64,000 bases of DNA. Origin: Propionibacteriales bacterium. GTDB taxonomy: Bacteria; Actinomycetota; Actinomycetes; Propionibacteriales; Nocardioidaceae. Below the pieces are notes generated by a model. The model made no database searches. It worked only from the letters and a program-made list of their open reading frames with translations, and was not told the origin of the DNA. The position numbers and the translations under genes are program-made. This document shows positions 33,901-45,145 of this stretch, in pieces. Location of the stretch: contig JAPLCC010000011.1 in the NCBI GenBank assembly GCA_026392415.1, forward strand, positions 62,001 through 126,000, given 5' to 3'. Positions within the stretch are counted from its first letter, which is position 1; the number at the start of each line of letters is the position of its first letter.

Positions 33901-35295
33901 ATGAACCAGATCATCGCGATGTCGCCGCTCGATGCCGTCTGGCTCATCCAGGAGTCAGCAGAAACGCCCATGCACGTCGCCAGCCTGCAGGTCTTCGAGA
34001 AGCCGGCCGACGCGCCGTCCACCTACCTGCGCGACCTGGTGGCGAGGTGGCGAACCGGTCCGCGGTTCGCGGCCCCCTTCAACTACCGCCTGCGGGGAGG
34101 CATCGGGCTCCCCCGCTGGCAGGTCCTGGCGGACGACCAGATCGACATCGACTACCACCTGCGGCACACGGCCCTGCCCGCACCCGGCGGCGAGCGCGAG
34201 CTCGGAGCCGTGGTGTCGCGTCTCCACTCGACGCGCCTCCATCGGCGCTACCCGCTCTGGGAGTGCCACCTCATCGAGGGTCTCCACGGCGACCATTGGG
34301 CGCTCTACACCAAGGTGCACCACTCACTGATGGACGGCATGGCCGCCCTGCGCATCGCATCCCGGTGCCTTTCGACCAGCCCAGAGGACCGCGAGATGCT
34401 ACCGATCTGGTCGATCGGGACCGACGGGCCCGACCAGTCACGCGTGCGCCACAGCGGCCGCGCACCCGTGGCCAAGAGCCCGTCGGAACCGTCAGCAAGC
34501 CCGCGGGCCATCGGGGCCACCCGCGAGGTCGCCGGCTCGCTTGCGCGGACCGCGGTCCGGAGCCTGACCGGCCACGGCGCCGCGCCGTTCCGCAACCCGA
34601 CGACCGCCTTCAACACCCGACTGTCCACGCCGCGGCGGGTGGCGACGCAGCAGTACGAGCTCGACCGGCTCCGCAGCGTCGCCGAGATGACCGGGGCTTC
34701 GCGCAACGACGTCTTCCTCGCCACCTGCGGCGCAGCGATGCGCCGCTACCTCCTCGAGCAGGACCAGCTGCCCGAGCGTTCGCTCACCGCGCTGATCCCA
34801 GCCGCCGTACGACGGTCCGGCGCGGGCTCGGGCAATTCGATCACCTTCATGTTCACGCCGCTGGGGACCGATGTCGCCGACCCCTTGGACCGGCTCGCCG
34901 CGATCGCCGCCGCGAGCGGGCAGTCCAAGCGGGAGCTGCCCCGGGTCGGCCCGCGCGCCATGGGGGCCTACACCGGACTGCTCATGGCGCCGTCCCTCGC
35001 GCAGACCCTGCTGCCCCTGGGTGGGCGGACGCCCGCGCCGGCCAACCTGGTCCTGTCGAACGTGCCGGGCATGCCGCAGCCGCGCTACCTCGACGGATCT
35101 TCCCTGAAGGCGTTCTACCCCGTCAGCGTCCTGCTGCACGGTCAAGCCCTGAACATCACCGCCGTCGGCGGCGCCTCGACCTTCGACATCGGGTTCACCG
35201 GCGGGCGCGACAGCGTTCCCCACCTGCAGCGGATCGCCGTGTACTGCGGCGAGGGCCTGTGCGAGCTCGAGGACGCGATCGCGGCTCGCCGTTGA
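33901..35295 (+). CDS. Wax ester synthase/diacylglycerol acyltransferase (WS/DGAT)
   Basis: A 464-residue bifunctional acyltransferase of the actinobacterial WS/DGAT family. The catalytic HHxxxDG motif is present as HHSLMDG with His140, His141 and Asp145. The N-terminal DAVWLIQESAETPMHVASL and C-terminal NLVLSNVPGM segments are typical of the family. It transfers acyl groups from acyl-CoA to diacylglycerol or a fatty alcohol, making storage triacylglycerol or wax ester at the membrane. It is placed with an SDR, an acyl-CoA ligase and a lipid importer, so imported fatty acids could be stored as well as oxidised. Confidence 0.93.
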   Translation: MNQIIAMSPLDAVWLIQESAETPMHVASLQVFEKPADAPSTYLRDLVARWRTGPRFAAPFNYRLRGGIGLPRWQVLADDQIDIDYHLRHTALPAPGGERELGAVVSRLHSTRLHRRYPLWECHLIEGLHGDHWALYTKVHHSLMDGMAALRIASRCLSTSPEDREMLPIWSIGTDGPDQSRVRHSGRAPVAKSPSEPSASPRAIGATREVAGSLARTAVRSLTGHGAAPFRNPTTAFNTRLSTPRRVATQQYELDRLRSVAEMTGASRNDVFLATCGAAMRRYLLEQDQLPERSLTALIPAAVRRSGAGSGNSITFMFTPLGTDVADPLDRLAAIAAASGQSKRELPRVGPRAMGAYTGLLMAPSLAQTLLPLGGRTPAPANLVLSNVPGMPQPRYLDGSSLKAFYPVSVLLHGQALNITAVGGASTFDIGFTGGRDSVPHLQRIAVYCGEGLCELEDAIAARR

Positions 35296-35339
35296 GCTCT
35301 CCCTCGAGCCACCCGGGAGTCGCTGTCGACAGGTGACCC

Positions 35340-35381
35340 TTGACACACCCTTCCGCCCAAGTAACTATGTGATTACTTACT
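35340..35381 (+). promoter_or_regulatory. Monooxygenase promoter and regulon operator, site F
   Basis: A consensus -35 TTGACA (35340-35345) precedes the dyad AGTAA-CTATGTGA-TTACT (35360-35377, 8-nt spacer), or equally TGTGA-TTAC-TTACT (35368-35381). The -10 must overlap the dyad (TAACTA or AACTAT at 35362-35368). The extended sequence closely matches site G, with TATGTG in the middle of both. Confidence 0.55.
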
Positions 35382-35406
35382 AGATCACTCACCGAAAGGA
35401 CCCCCG

Positions 35407-37221
35407 ATGACGACCACCGGCATCGACATCGCCGCCCTCCGACAGAAGTACGCCGAGGAGCGTGACAAGCGCCTGCGGACGGCCGGCAACGACCAGTACC
35501 TCCGCCTCACCGACCAGCTCGACTCGACCGAGGACCCCCATCTCCCGGTGATGGAGCGCGAGCCCGTCACCGATCACGTCGAGTTCACCTTCATCGGCGG
35601 CGGCTTCTCGGGCCTGGTCACCGGCGCCCGGGTCAAGGAGGCCGGGCTCCAGCGTGTGCGGCTCATCGACAAGGCCGGCGACTTCGGCGGCGTCTGGTAC
35701 TGGAACCGCTACCCGGGCGCGATGTGCGACACGGCCTCGATGGTCTACATGCCGCTTCTCGAGGAGACGGGCTACGTTCCGACCGAGAAGTACGCGCACG
35801 GCCCGGAGATCTACGAGCACTGCCAGCGCATCGGCAAGCACTACGGTCTCTACGACGACGCCCTGTTCCACACCCAGGTGACCGAGGTCGAGTGGATCGA
35901 ACGCGACGAGCGCTGGCTGGTGCGGACGAACCGAGGCGACGCCTTCACGACGACGTACCTGGGGATGGGGACCGGCCCTCTGCACGTGGCGAAGCTCCCG
36001 GGCCTCGAGGGCATCAAGGACTTTCGGGGCAAGTCGTTCCACACCAGCCGCTGGGACTACGACTACACGGGCGGTGACCCGTCCGGCGCAGCGATGACCG
36101 GGCTCGCTGACAAGCGGGTCGCCATCATCGGCACGGGCGCGACGTCCATCCAGGCCGTCCCCGAGCTCGCGAAGCACGCCGGTGAACTCTTCGTCTTCCA
36201 GCGCACCCCGTCCGCCGTTGACGTCCGTGACAACCACCCGATCGACCCGGAGTGGTTCGCGAGTGTGACCACGCCCGGTTGGCAGCAACGCTGGCTGGAC
36301 AGCTTCATTGCGCTGTGGGACAGCGTGCTCAGCGACCCCAGCGAGCTCGACCTCGACCAGGAGGACCTCGTCCAGGACGGGTGGACCGACCTCGGCCGCC
36401 GGATGGGAGCGGCCATCAAGGGCGTTCCGCCCGAGGAGTTCTCGCTCGAGCGGATGATGCTCGCGATCGAAGCCACCGACAGCGTGAAGATGACGGAGAT
36501 CCGTGCCCGGGTCGACTCCATCATCGAGGACCCGGAGACCGCGGAGAAGCTCAAGGCCTGGTTTAACCAGATGTGCAAGCGGCCCTGCTTCCACGACGAG
36601 TACCTGCCCTCCTTCAACCGTCCGAACGTGCACCTGGTCGACACCGATGGCCAGGGCGTCGAGCGGATCGACGAGAAGGGCGTGGTCGTCGACGGCAAGC
36701 TCTACGAGGTCGACTGCATCATCTACGCCTCGGGCTTCGAGTTCTACGGGACTGACGCCGTCGACCGGGCCGGTTACGACGTCGTCGGGCCCAACCGGCG
36801 GCGGCTGTCGGAGCACTGGGCCGAGGGCATGCGGACGCTGTGGGGGCAGCAGGTGCACGGGTTCCCGAACCTGTTCATCCAGCAACTCTTCCAGGGCGCC
36901 TTCCTGGGCTCCAACATCCCGCACAACCTGGTCGACACAGCACGTACGATCGCCCTGATCGTCAAGCACATGCAGGCCAACGGCTACACCCAGGTGCAGC
37001 CGACCGCCGCCGCCGAGGACGCGTGGATCGACCTGCTGCTGACCCACGGCCGCCCGCTGGGCAACGCCGAATGCACCCCCGGCTACTACAACAACGAGGG
37101 CAAGGAGCTCAGCCTCAAGGACCGGCACAACGTCGGGTACCCCATGGGCTCCGGCGCCTTCTTCCGCATGATGGACAAGTGGCGGACCGACGCCACCTTC
37201 GAGGGGCTCGAGTTCGCCTGA
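35407..37221 (+). CDS. Baeyer-Villiger flavin monooxygenase
   Basis: A 604-residue type I Baeyer-Villiger monooxygenase. The first Rossmann motif is FIGGGFSGL (about 61-69), followed by GDFGGVWYWNRYPGAMCD. The family fingerprint FxGxxxHxxxW[P/D] is intact: Phe206, Gly208, His212, Trp216, Asp217. The NADPH motif is IGTGATSIQ. It inserts oxygen next to a carbonyl using NADPH and O2, giving an ester or lactone. Length and the N-terminal extension resemble the cyclohexanone/cyclododecanone and steroid-active group. It has its own promoter with operator F. With an upstream SDR and an HSL-type esterase in the same regulon, an alcohol-ketone-ester-acid route is plausible (inference). Confidence 0.93.
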   Translation: MTTTGIDIAALRQKYAEERDKRLRTAGNDQYLRLTDQLDSTEDPHLPVMEREPVTDHVEFTFIGGGFSGLVTGARVKEAGLQRVRLIDKAGDFGGVWYWNRYPGAMCDTASMVYMPLLEETGYVPTEKYAHGPEIYEHCQRIGKHYGLYDDALFHTQVTEVEWIERDERWLVRTNRGDAFTTTYLGMGTGPLHVAKLPGLEGIKDFRGKSFHTSRWDYDYTGGDPSGAAMTGLADKRVAIIGTGATSIQAVPELAKHAGELFVFQRTPSAVDVRDNHPIDPEWFASVTTPGWQQRWLDSFIALWDSVLSDPSELDLDQEDLVQDGWTDLGRRMGAAIKGVPPEEFSLERMMLAIEATDSVKMTEIRARVDSIIEDPETAEKLKAWFNQMCKRPCFHDEYLPSFNRPNVHLVDTDGQGVERIDEKGVVVDGKLYEVDCIIYASGFEFYGTDAVDRAGYDVVGPNRRRLSEHWAEGMRTLWGQQVHGFPNLFIQQLFQGAFLGSNIPHNLVDTARTIALIVKHMQANGYTQVQPTAAAEDAWIDLLLTHGRPLGNAECTPGYYNNEGKELSLKDRHNVGYPMGSGAFFRMMDKWRTDATFEGLEFA

Positions 37222-37330
37222 ACACTGGCCCAGGATCGACGGGGGGTCGCCGGAGCATCCGGCGGCGCCCCGTTTCCATGTTCGGCGCAGTGGGCCCGCA
37301 CACGAGCAAGCGCCCGAGCACGAAGGCGAC

Positions 37331-37363
37331 GACGCCGCTGGGACTGGAGGTCCCAGCGGCGTC
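37331..37363. terminator. Strong hairpin between convergent genes
   Basis: GACGCCGCTGGGAC and GTCCCAGCGGCGTC form a perfect 14-bp stem with loop TGGAG, between the monooxygenase (ending 37221) and the enoyl-CoA hydratase (ending 37385). It lies next to the hydratase stop and probably ends its transcript. A weaker imperfect GC hairpin lies near 37240-37270. Confidence 0.7.
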
Positions 37364-37384
37364 GGACGCGAGCGGCGGCTCGTG

Positions 37385-40402
<3,018 letters not shown>

Positions 40403-40416
40403 AAGCAAACCCAATC

Positions 40417-40467
40417 TGTAAGTATGTGGTTACTTATTAAGGTAGATACCCAGCCGCTACTCGTCAA
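40417..40467 (-). promoter_or_regulatory. Acyl-CoA dehydrogenase operon promoter and regulon operator, site G
   Basis: On the minus strand a -35 TTGACG (40467-40462) and a -10 TACCTT (40444-40439) are 17 bp apart, the same hexamers as the SDR promoter. The dyad TGTAA-GTATGTGG-TTACT (40417-40434) follows at once, over the start site. The 8-nt spacer and central TATGTG are shared with site F. Confidence 0.6.
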
Positions 40468-40692
40468 CCAGGATCACCCCGCTGCCGATCCGCGGCCGCC
40501 CAGGACCTCCCCCACCGGAACGGTTGCCGTTGGCATTGCGTCGGGCGGACAAACCCAGTCGACTCCGCGATCTTTGAGAGCGCGCTCGCAGGCAAGATCC
40601 CTCGAGCCGCGCACATCAGAGGCTGATCAGCGAAGTGTCGCTGGTGCCCCCATGGGCCCATCGGTGGATTTTGAGGCTACGCCCCCAAAATG
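40468..40692. other. Intergenic stretch without a supported gene
   Basis: Between the acyl-CoA dehydrogenase promoter and the hairpin after the tRNA I see no convincing coding potential, RNA or repeat. Short open frames here lack ribosome-binding sites and cross the tRNA on the wrong strand. Confidence 0.5.
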
Positions 40693-40726
40693 TGTGAAAC
40701 CCCAGGTCACCCTGGGGTTTCACACC
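40693..40726 (-). terminator. Terminator of the tRNA-Leu transcript
   Basis: GTGTGAAACCCCAGG and CCTGGGGTTTCACAC make a perfect 15-bp stem with loop TCAC. On the minus strand it follows the tRNA by 12 nt and is followed by ATTTTGGGGG, a short T-run. It is the most classical terminator in the window. Confidence 0.85.
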
Positions 40727-40738
40727 AACTGCTCAACG

Positions 40739-40821
40739 TGCGCGAGGGGGGATTTGAACCCCCACGCCCTTTCGGACACTGCGACCTGAACGCAGCGCGT
40801 CTGCCGTTCCGCCACTCGCGC
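40739..40821 (-). tRNA. tRNA-Leu (anticodon CAG)
   Basis: An 83-nt class II tRNA read on the minus strand. The acceptor stem is GCGCGAG/CTCGCGC with discriminator A, the anticodon stem-loop is CTGCG-TTCAGGT-CGCAG giving CAG, a variable arm is present, and the T-arm contains GGTTCAAATCC. CCA is not encoded. A tRNA-Leu(CAG) next to fhaA is a conserved feature of the oriC-proximal region in actinobacteria such as Mycobacterium. Confidence 0.95.
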
Positions 40822-40835
40822 GTGAAGCGTCGGCA

Positions 40836-40865
40836 AGGTTATCCCAGTCCCGCCCCACCTCCCAA
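40836..40865 (-). promoter_or_regulatory. Possible tRNA-Leu promoter
   Basis: On the minus strand TTGGGA (40865-40860) and TAACCT (40841-40836) are 18 bp apart; the -10 ends 14 nt before the tRNA 5' end. The match is moderate, but the position is right. Confidence 0.35.
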
Positions 40866-40983
40866 AACCCGGTCCCGGTGCCATCCGAACCGCTGGGTGG
40901 GGGGTGATGTGCCGGGCCCGGAACCTCGCCACCGATACGATCGAGTGACCCGTCAGACGACCTCGGAAGGGAGGGCACCCCAC

Positions 40984-41721
40984 GTGGGGGGACTGCAACG
41001 TTTCGAGCAGCGTCTCGAGCAGGCGATCTCTGGCGCTTTCGCGCGCACCTTCCGCAGCGCGGTGCAGCCCGTCGAGATCGCGGCTGCCCTCCAGCGCGAG
41101 CTGGACAACAAGGCGCAGGTGCTGTCGCGCCACCGGCGACTGGTCCCCAACAGCTTCGCCGTGGAGCTCTCCACGGGCGACCTCGAACGTCTCGGACCCT
41201 ACGACTCGGCGCTGGAGACCGAGCTCGTCGAGCAGCTCACCGAGCACGCCGAGCTGCAGTCGTACGTCTTCCCCGGGCCGATCCGGATCGTCTTCGAAGC
41301 CGCCGATGACCTGGGCACCGGCCGGTTCCGGGTGCGCAGCCAGGCCGAGGCCTCGGTCACCGGACATTCCCGACGTTCCGGGAGCCAGCGCACGCGCGCG
41401 GTCATCGAGGTCAACGGCACGCAGCACCCGCTGCAGGCGCCGGGCCTCGTCGTAGGGCGCGGCAGCGAGGCCGACATCCGGATCAACGACCCGGGCGTGA
41501 GCCGCCGGCACGCGGAGTTCCTGATCCACACCGACTCCGGCAACGGCCATGCCCCGGGAGGCGGGCCCGTGACGGTCGAGGTCCACGACATGGGCTCCAC
41601 CAACGGCATCCGGGTCGACGGGCAGAAGGTCGCCCGTTCGACCCTGCGCGACGGCTCGCGCGTCCAGATCGGCCACACCTCGCTCGTACTTCGACTGCTG
41701 GAGGAGGCAGCCGATGTCTGA
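40984..41721 (+). CDS. fhaA: FHA-domain protein FhaA (DUF3662)
   Basis: A 245-residue signalling adaptor. The N-terminal DUF3662 domain (LQRFEQRLEQAISGAFARTF through about residue 115) is characteristic of FhaA. A C-terminal FHA domain from about 140 contains VVGRGSEADIRINDPGVSRR and the GSTNG loop that binds phosphothreonine. The GTG start at 40984 has GGGAGGG upstream and gives the expected N terminus. FhaA links the Ser/Thr kinases to peptidoglycan synthesis. It is shorter than the mycobacterial protein because the linker is shorter. It heads the operon and overlaps fhaB by 8 nt. Confidence 0.93.
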   Translation: MGGLQRFEQRLEQAISGAFARTFRSAVQPVEIAAALQRELDNKAQVLSRHRRLVPNSFAVELSTGDLERLGPYDSALETELVEQLTEHAELQSYVFPGPIRIVFEAADDLGTGRFRVRSQAEASVTGHSRRSGSQRTRAVIEVNGTQHPLQAPGLVVGRGSEADIRINDPGVSRRHAEFLIHTDSGNGHAPGGGPVTVEVHDMGSTNGIRVDGQKVARSTLRDGSRVQIGHTSLVLRLLEEAADV

Positions 41722-42181
41722 GCTGACCCTGTTCCTGGTCCGGATCGCCTATCTCGCGATCCTGTGGATCTTCGTGCTCTCCGCGATCTCGGTGATCCGG
41801 TCCGACATGTTCGGCGCCCGGGTGCCCGCACCGGCCGGCCCCGGCAAGCAGCCGAAGCCGCCGAAGAAGGCGCCCACCCCGCGCCGCGGCCAACCCACCC
41901 AGGTCTCCGTCGTCCAGGGCGTCAACACCGGCATCACCGCCGATCTCGCCAACGCACCTGTCCTCATCGGCCGTGGCAACGACGCTGCCATCCGGCTCGA
42001 CGACGACTACGTCTCCACCCGCCACGCACGGATCGTGTCCTCCGGCGGCCAGTGGTACGTCGAGGACCTCGGCTCCACCAACGGCACCTACATCGGAAGT
42101 CAGCGGCTCACCCAGCCCGTCCCCGTGGGCCTCGGCTCGCAGATCCGGATCGGAAAGACCATCGTGGAGCTGAGGAAGTAG
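41714..42181 (+). CDS. fhaB: FHA-domain membrane protein FhaB
   Basis: A 155-residue protein with one N-terminal membrane segment (TLFLVRIAYLAILWIFVLSA), a Pro/Lys-rich linker, and an FHA domain (about 75-155) with LIGRGNDAAIRLDDDYVSTR and GSTNGTY. FhaB (FipA) binds phosphorylated partners of the division machinery and is a substrate of PknA/PknB. Start and stop overlap or abut both neighbours: 8 nt into fhaA, and directly against pstP. Confidence 0.93.
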   Translation: MSELTLFLVRIAYLAILWIFVLSAISVIRSDMFGARVPAPAGPGKQPKPPKKAPTPRRGQPTQVSVVQGVNTGITADLANAPVLIGRGNDAAIRLDDDYVSTRHARIVSSGGQWYVEDLGSTNGTYIGSQRLTQPVPVGLGSQIRIGKTIVELRK

Positions 42182-43735
42182 ATGACCGAACCGACCCCCA
42201 CGGACGGTCCCGAAGCCCCGCTTCCCGAGCCGCCCCCGCCCCCGCCGCCGCCCGGCTCCGACCGCCCGGTCGACCCGGACCCGATCTCGGGCCCGACGAT
42301 CGAGAACGAGACCCCACTGCCGCCGATCCCACCCGACACCGTCGACGTGCCTGTCCCGGCAGCGCGTCCCGCCCTCGCCTTCAGCTACCACGCCGTGTCC
42401 GACGTCGGCCGGGTCCGCAAGGACAACCAGGACTCCGGGTACGCCGGCCCATGGCTGCTCGCCGTGTGCGACGGCGTCGGTGGTGCCGCACGAGGCGACA
42501 TCGCGTCCAGCACCACCGTCAACGAGCTGCGCCAGCTCGACGAGGCGCCCGGGTCCGTCGACCTGATCGACCGGATCAACGACGGCCTGCACGAGGCACA
42601 CATCTCGATCGGCGCCCAGGTCGACCAGGACCCCTCCCTCAACGGCACGAGTACGACGGCCACGGTCGGCCTGTTCGACGGTGCCCGGCTCGCGCTCGGA
42701 CACGTCGGTGACTCCCGTGCCTACCTCTACCGCGACGGCGAGCTCTCCCAACTCACCAGCGACCACACGTTCGTGCAGAGCCTCATCGACGAGGGCCGGA
42801 TCACCGAGGAGGAGGCGCGGGTCCACCCGCACCGCAACCTGATCCTCAAGGCGCTCGACGGCCTCCACGACGTGGAGCCCGACCTCTTCACCATCGAGCT
42901 CGTGGCCGGCGACCGGCTGTTCTTCTGCAGCGACGGTGCCTGCGGTGTCCTCGACGACACGCGGATCACCGAGATCCTCGCCGACGGCACCCCCGAGTTC
43001 TCCGCGATCGAGATGGTCCGCGCCAGCCTCGACGCCGGCAGCTCCGACAACGTCACCTGTGTCGTCGCCGACGTGCACCTCGCGCCGGACGCCGACGCGA
43101 CCGCCGTACAGCCGCCGGAGCCGCAGATCGTCGGTGCCGCGGCCGACCTCAAGCAGCGGCGTCCGCGCGCGCTCTTCCGCGGGCACCGGTCGGGCGACAC
43201 CGGCGAGCTCGAGCCGATCGACGAGGAGATCCCCGAGGGCATCGACTACGCCGTCCGCGCCGATCCCGCGCCCGACCCGGAGGCCATGCGGTACGCCCTC
43301 CAGCCCCCGCCCCGCTACGTCTGGGCACGCCGCCTGCTCGCGCTGGCGGTGTTGCTCGGCCTCGTGTGGGTGGCCCTCTCCACGGCCTGGTGGTGGAGCC
43401 AGAAGCAGTACTTCATCGCTGAGAAGGACGGGCAGGTGGTGCTCTTCCAGGGCGTCGACGTGCCGGGACTGTCCAGCGTGGCCTGGGATCCGGAGCTGAC
43501 CTACGACGACCTCAACGGCGCCGACCAGAGCGCCGTCGACGGCGGCATCGAGTTCAGCAGCTACGAGAAGGCCGTGCAGAAGCTGCGCGAGCTCGCCGAC
43601 GGCCTGGACGAGCAGTCGTCCAGCGTCGACCCGACCGACGATGCTTCCGGTGAGCCGAGCGTGACGCCGTCCTCGACCGCTCCCGCCAGTGAGAGCCCCG
43701 ACCCCGGCAGCTTCATGCCGACCGATCGTTCCTGA
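42182..43735 (+). CDS. pstP: PP2C-family Ser/Thr phosphatase PstP
   Basis: A 517-residue membrane phosphatase that reverses PknA/PknB phosphorylation. A Pro-rich N-terminal extension of about 60 residues, unusual for PstP, precedes the PP2C domain (about 65-300). The metal-binding motifs are KDNQD, CDGVGG, GDSRAY and SSDNVT. A single membrane segment (LLALAVLLGLVWVALSTAWW) lies near residue 385-405, followed by an extracytoplasmic domain and a Ser/Thr-rich tail. The ATG abuts the fhaB stop with no gap. Confidence 0.93.
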   Translation: MTEPTPTDGPEAPLPEPPPPPPPPGSDRPVDPDPISGPTIENETPLPPIPPDTVDVPVPAARPALAFSYHAVSDVGRVRKDNQDSGYAGPWLLAVCDGVGGAARGDIASSTTVNELRQLDEAPGSVDLIDRINDGLHEAHISIGAQVDQDPSLNGTSTTATVGLFDGARLALGHVGDSRAYLYRDGELSQLTSDHTFVQSLIDEGRITEEEARVHPHRNLILKALDGLHDVEPDLFTIELVAGDRLFFCSDGACGVLDDTRITEILADGTPEFSAIEMVRASLDAGSSDNVTCVVADVHLAPDADATAVQPPEPQIVGAAADLKQRRPRALFRGHRSGDTGELEPIDEEIPEGIDYAVRADPAPDPEAMRYALQPPPRYVWARRLLALAVLLGLVWVALSTAWWWSQKQYFIAEKDGQVVLFQGVDVPGLSSVAWDPELTYDDLNGADQSAVDGGIEFSSYEKAVQKLRELADGLDEQSSSVDPTDDASGEPSVTPSSTAPASESPDPGSFMPTDRS

Positions 43736-43759
43736 GCCGCGACGAACTGACGAACTGAC

Positions 43760-45145
43760 ATGGCCACCAACTCAGCCCTGATGGGTTTCGTGCACCGCCG
43801 TCGGCGAGGTGCGGAGCTCTTCTTGCTGATCCTTGCGCTGCTGGTCGGCATCGGCGCCTACGCCGCCGTCGGCCTCGGTGTCGAGGGCGAGGTGCCGACC
43901 AACCTGATCGGGTACGGCGGCTGGCTGACCCTGCTCGTCGTCGCCGCCCACCTCGCCGTCCGCAAGGTCGCGCCGTACGCCGACCCGGTGCTGCTGCCCG
44001 TGGTCGCCGCCCTCAACGGGCTGGGGCTGGCGATCATCCACCGTCTCGACCTCGCCAAGGAGACGGGCCTGGCCAGCCAGCAGCTGACCTGGATGACGCT
44101 CGGCGTGGCCCTGTTCATCGGCACCCTGATCGTGCTGCCCGACCACCGGCTGCTCGCCCGGTTCACCTACACCTCGGGCCTGGCCGCCATCGCGCTGCTG
44201 ATCTTGCCGATGCTCCCGGTCCTCGGCACCGAGATCAACGGCGCCCGGATCTGGATCTCGGTCGGTCCGTTCAGCTTCCAGCCCGGCGAGATCGCGAAGA
44301 TGTTGCTGGTCATCACCTTCGCCGGTTACCTCGTCGTCCACCGCGACGCGCTGGCCCTGGCCGGTCGCCGGGTGCTCTTCCTCGACCTGCCGCGCGGCCG
44401 CGACCTCGGCCCGATCCTGATGATGTGGGTCGTCAGCCTCGGCATCCTCGTCCTGCAGCGCGACCTCGGCTCCAGTCTGCTGTTCTTCGGCCTGTTCCTG
44501 GTCATGCTCTACGTCGCCACGGAACGACCCGGATGGCTGGTCGTCGGCGGCCTGCTGTTCTTCGGCGGCGCTGCCGCGGCGTACCGCCTCTTCGGCCACG
44601 TCCAGAACCGGGTCGACATCTGGCTCGACCCGTTCGCCGACCCCGACGGCACCGGCTACCAGCTGGTGCAGGCGCTCTACGGCTTCGCCTGGGGCGGCCT
44701 CGTCGGACGTGGGCTGGGCGAGGGCATGCCTGAGCGGGTGCCGTACGCCGAGTCCGACTTCATCCTCGCCGCGATCGGCGAGGAGCTCGGCCTGACCGCG
44801 GTCATGGCCGTCCTGCTCCTCTACGGCCTCGTCGTCGAGCGGGCCCTGCGTGCAGCGCTCATCTCGCGCGACGGCTTCGGCAAGCTGGTCGCGACCGGCC
44901 TCGCCGCAGTGTTCGCGCTGCAGATCTTCGTGGTCATCGGTGGTGTCACCCGGCTGATCCCGCTGACCGGTCTCACGACACCGTTCCTGTCGTACGGCGG
45001 CTCGTCCCTGGTCGCGAACTGGGTCATCATCGCCATCCTGATCCGGATCTCCGACCAGGCCCGACGCCCGCTGCCCGACCTCAACGAGGCGCACGACGAC
45101 CCCGATGACCAGGCCACCCAGATCGTGAAGGTGATTCCTGGATGA
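43760..45145 (+). CDS. rodA: FtsW/RodA/SpoVE-family peptidoglycan glycosyltransferase RodA
   Basis: A 461-residue SEDS protein with about ten membrane segments. The catalytic region includes a conserved WxDP-type loop (VDIWLDPFADPDGTGYQLVQ) and the later LIPLTGLTTPFLSYGGSSL motif typical of SEDS proteins. It polymerises lipid II with its partner class B PBP, encoded immediately downstream (ATGA overlap). No strong ribosome-binding site is visible; the upstream gap holds a short direct repeat GACGAACT. Confidence 0.94.
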   Translation: MATNSALMGFVHRRRRGAELFLLILALLVGIGAYAAVGLGVEGEVPTNLIGYGGWLTLLVVAAHLAVRKVAPYADPVLLPVVAALNGLGLAIIHRLDLAKETGLASQQLTWMTLGVALFIGTLIVLPDHRLLARFTYTSGLAAIALLILPMLPVLGTEINGARIWISVGPFSFQPGEIAKMLLVITFAGYLVVHRDALALAGRRVLFLDLPRGRDLGPILMMWVVSLGILVLQRDLGSSLLFFGLFLVMLYVATERPGWLVVGGLLFFGGAAAAYRLFGHVQNRVDIWLDPFADPDGTGYQLVQALYGFAWGGLVGRGLGEGMPERVPYAESDFILAAIGEELGLTAVMAVLLLYGLVVERALRAALISRDGFGKLVATGLAAVFALQIFVVIGGVTRLIPLTGLTTPFLSYGGSSLVANWVIIAILIRISDQARRPLPDLNEAHDDPDDQATQIVKVIPG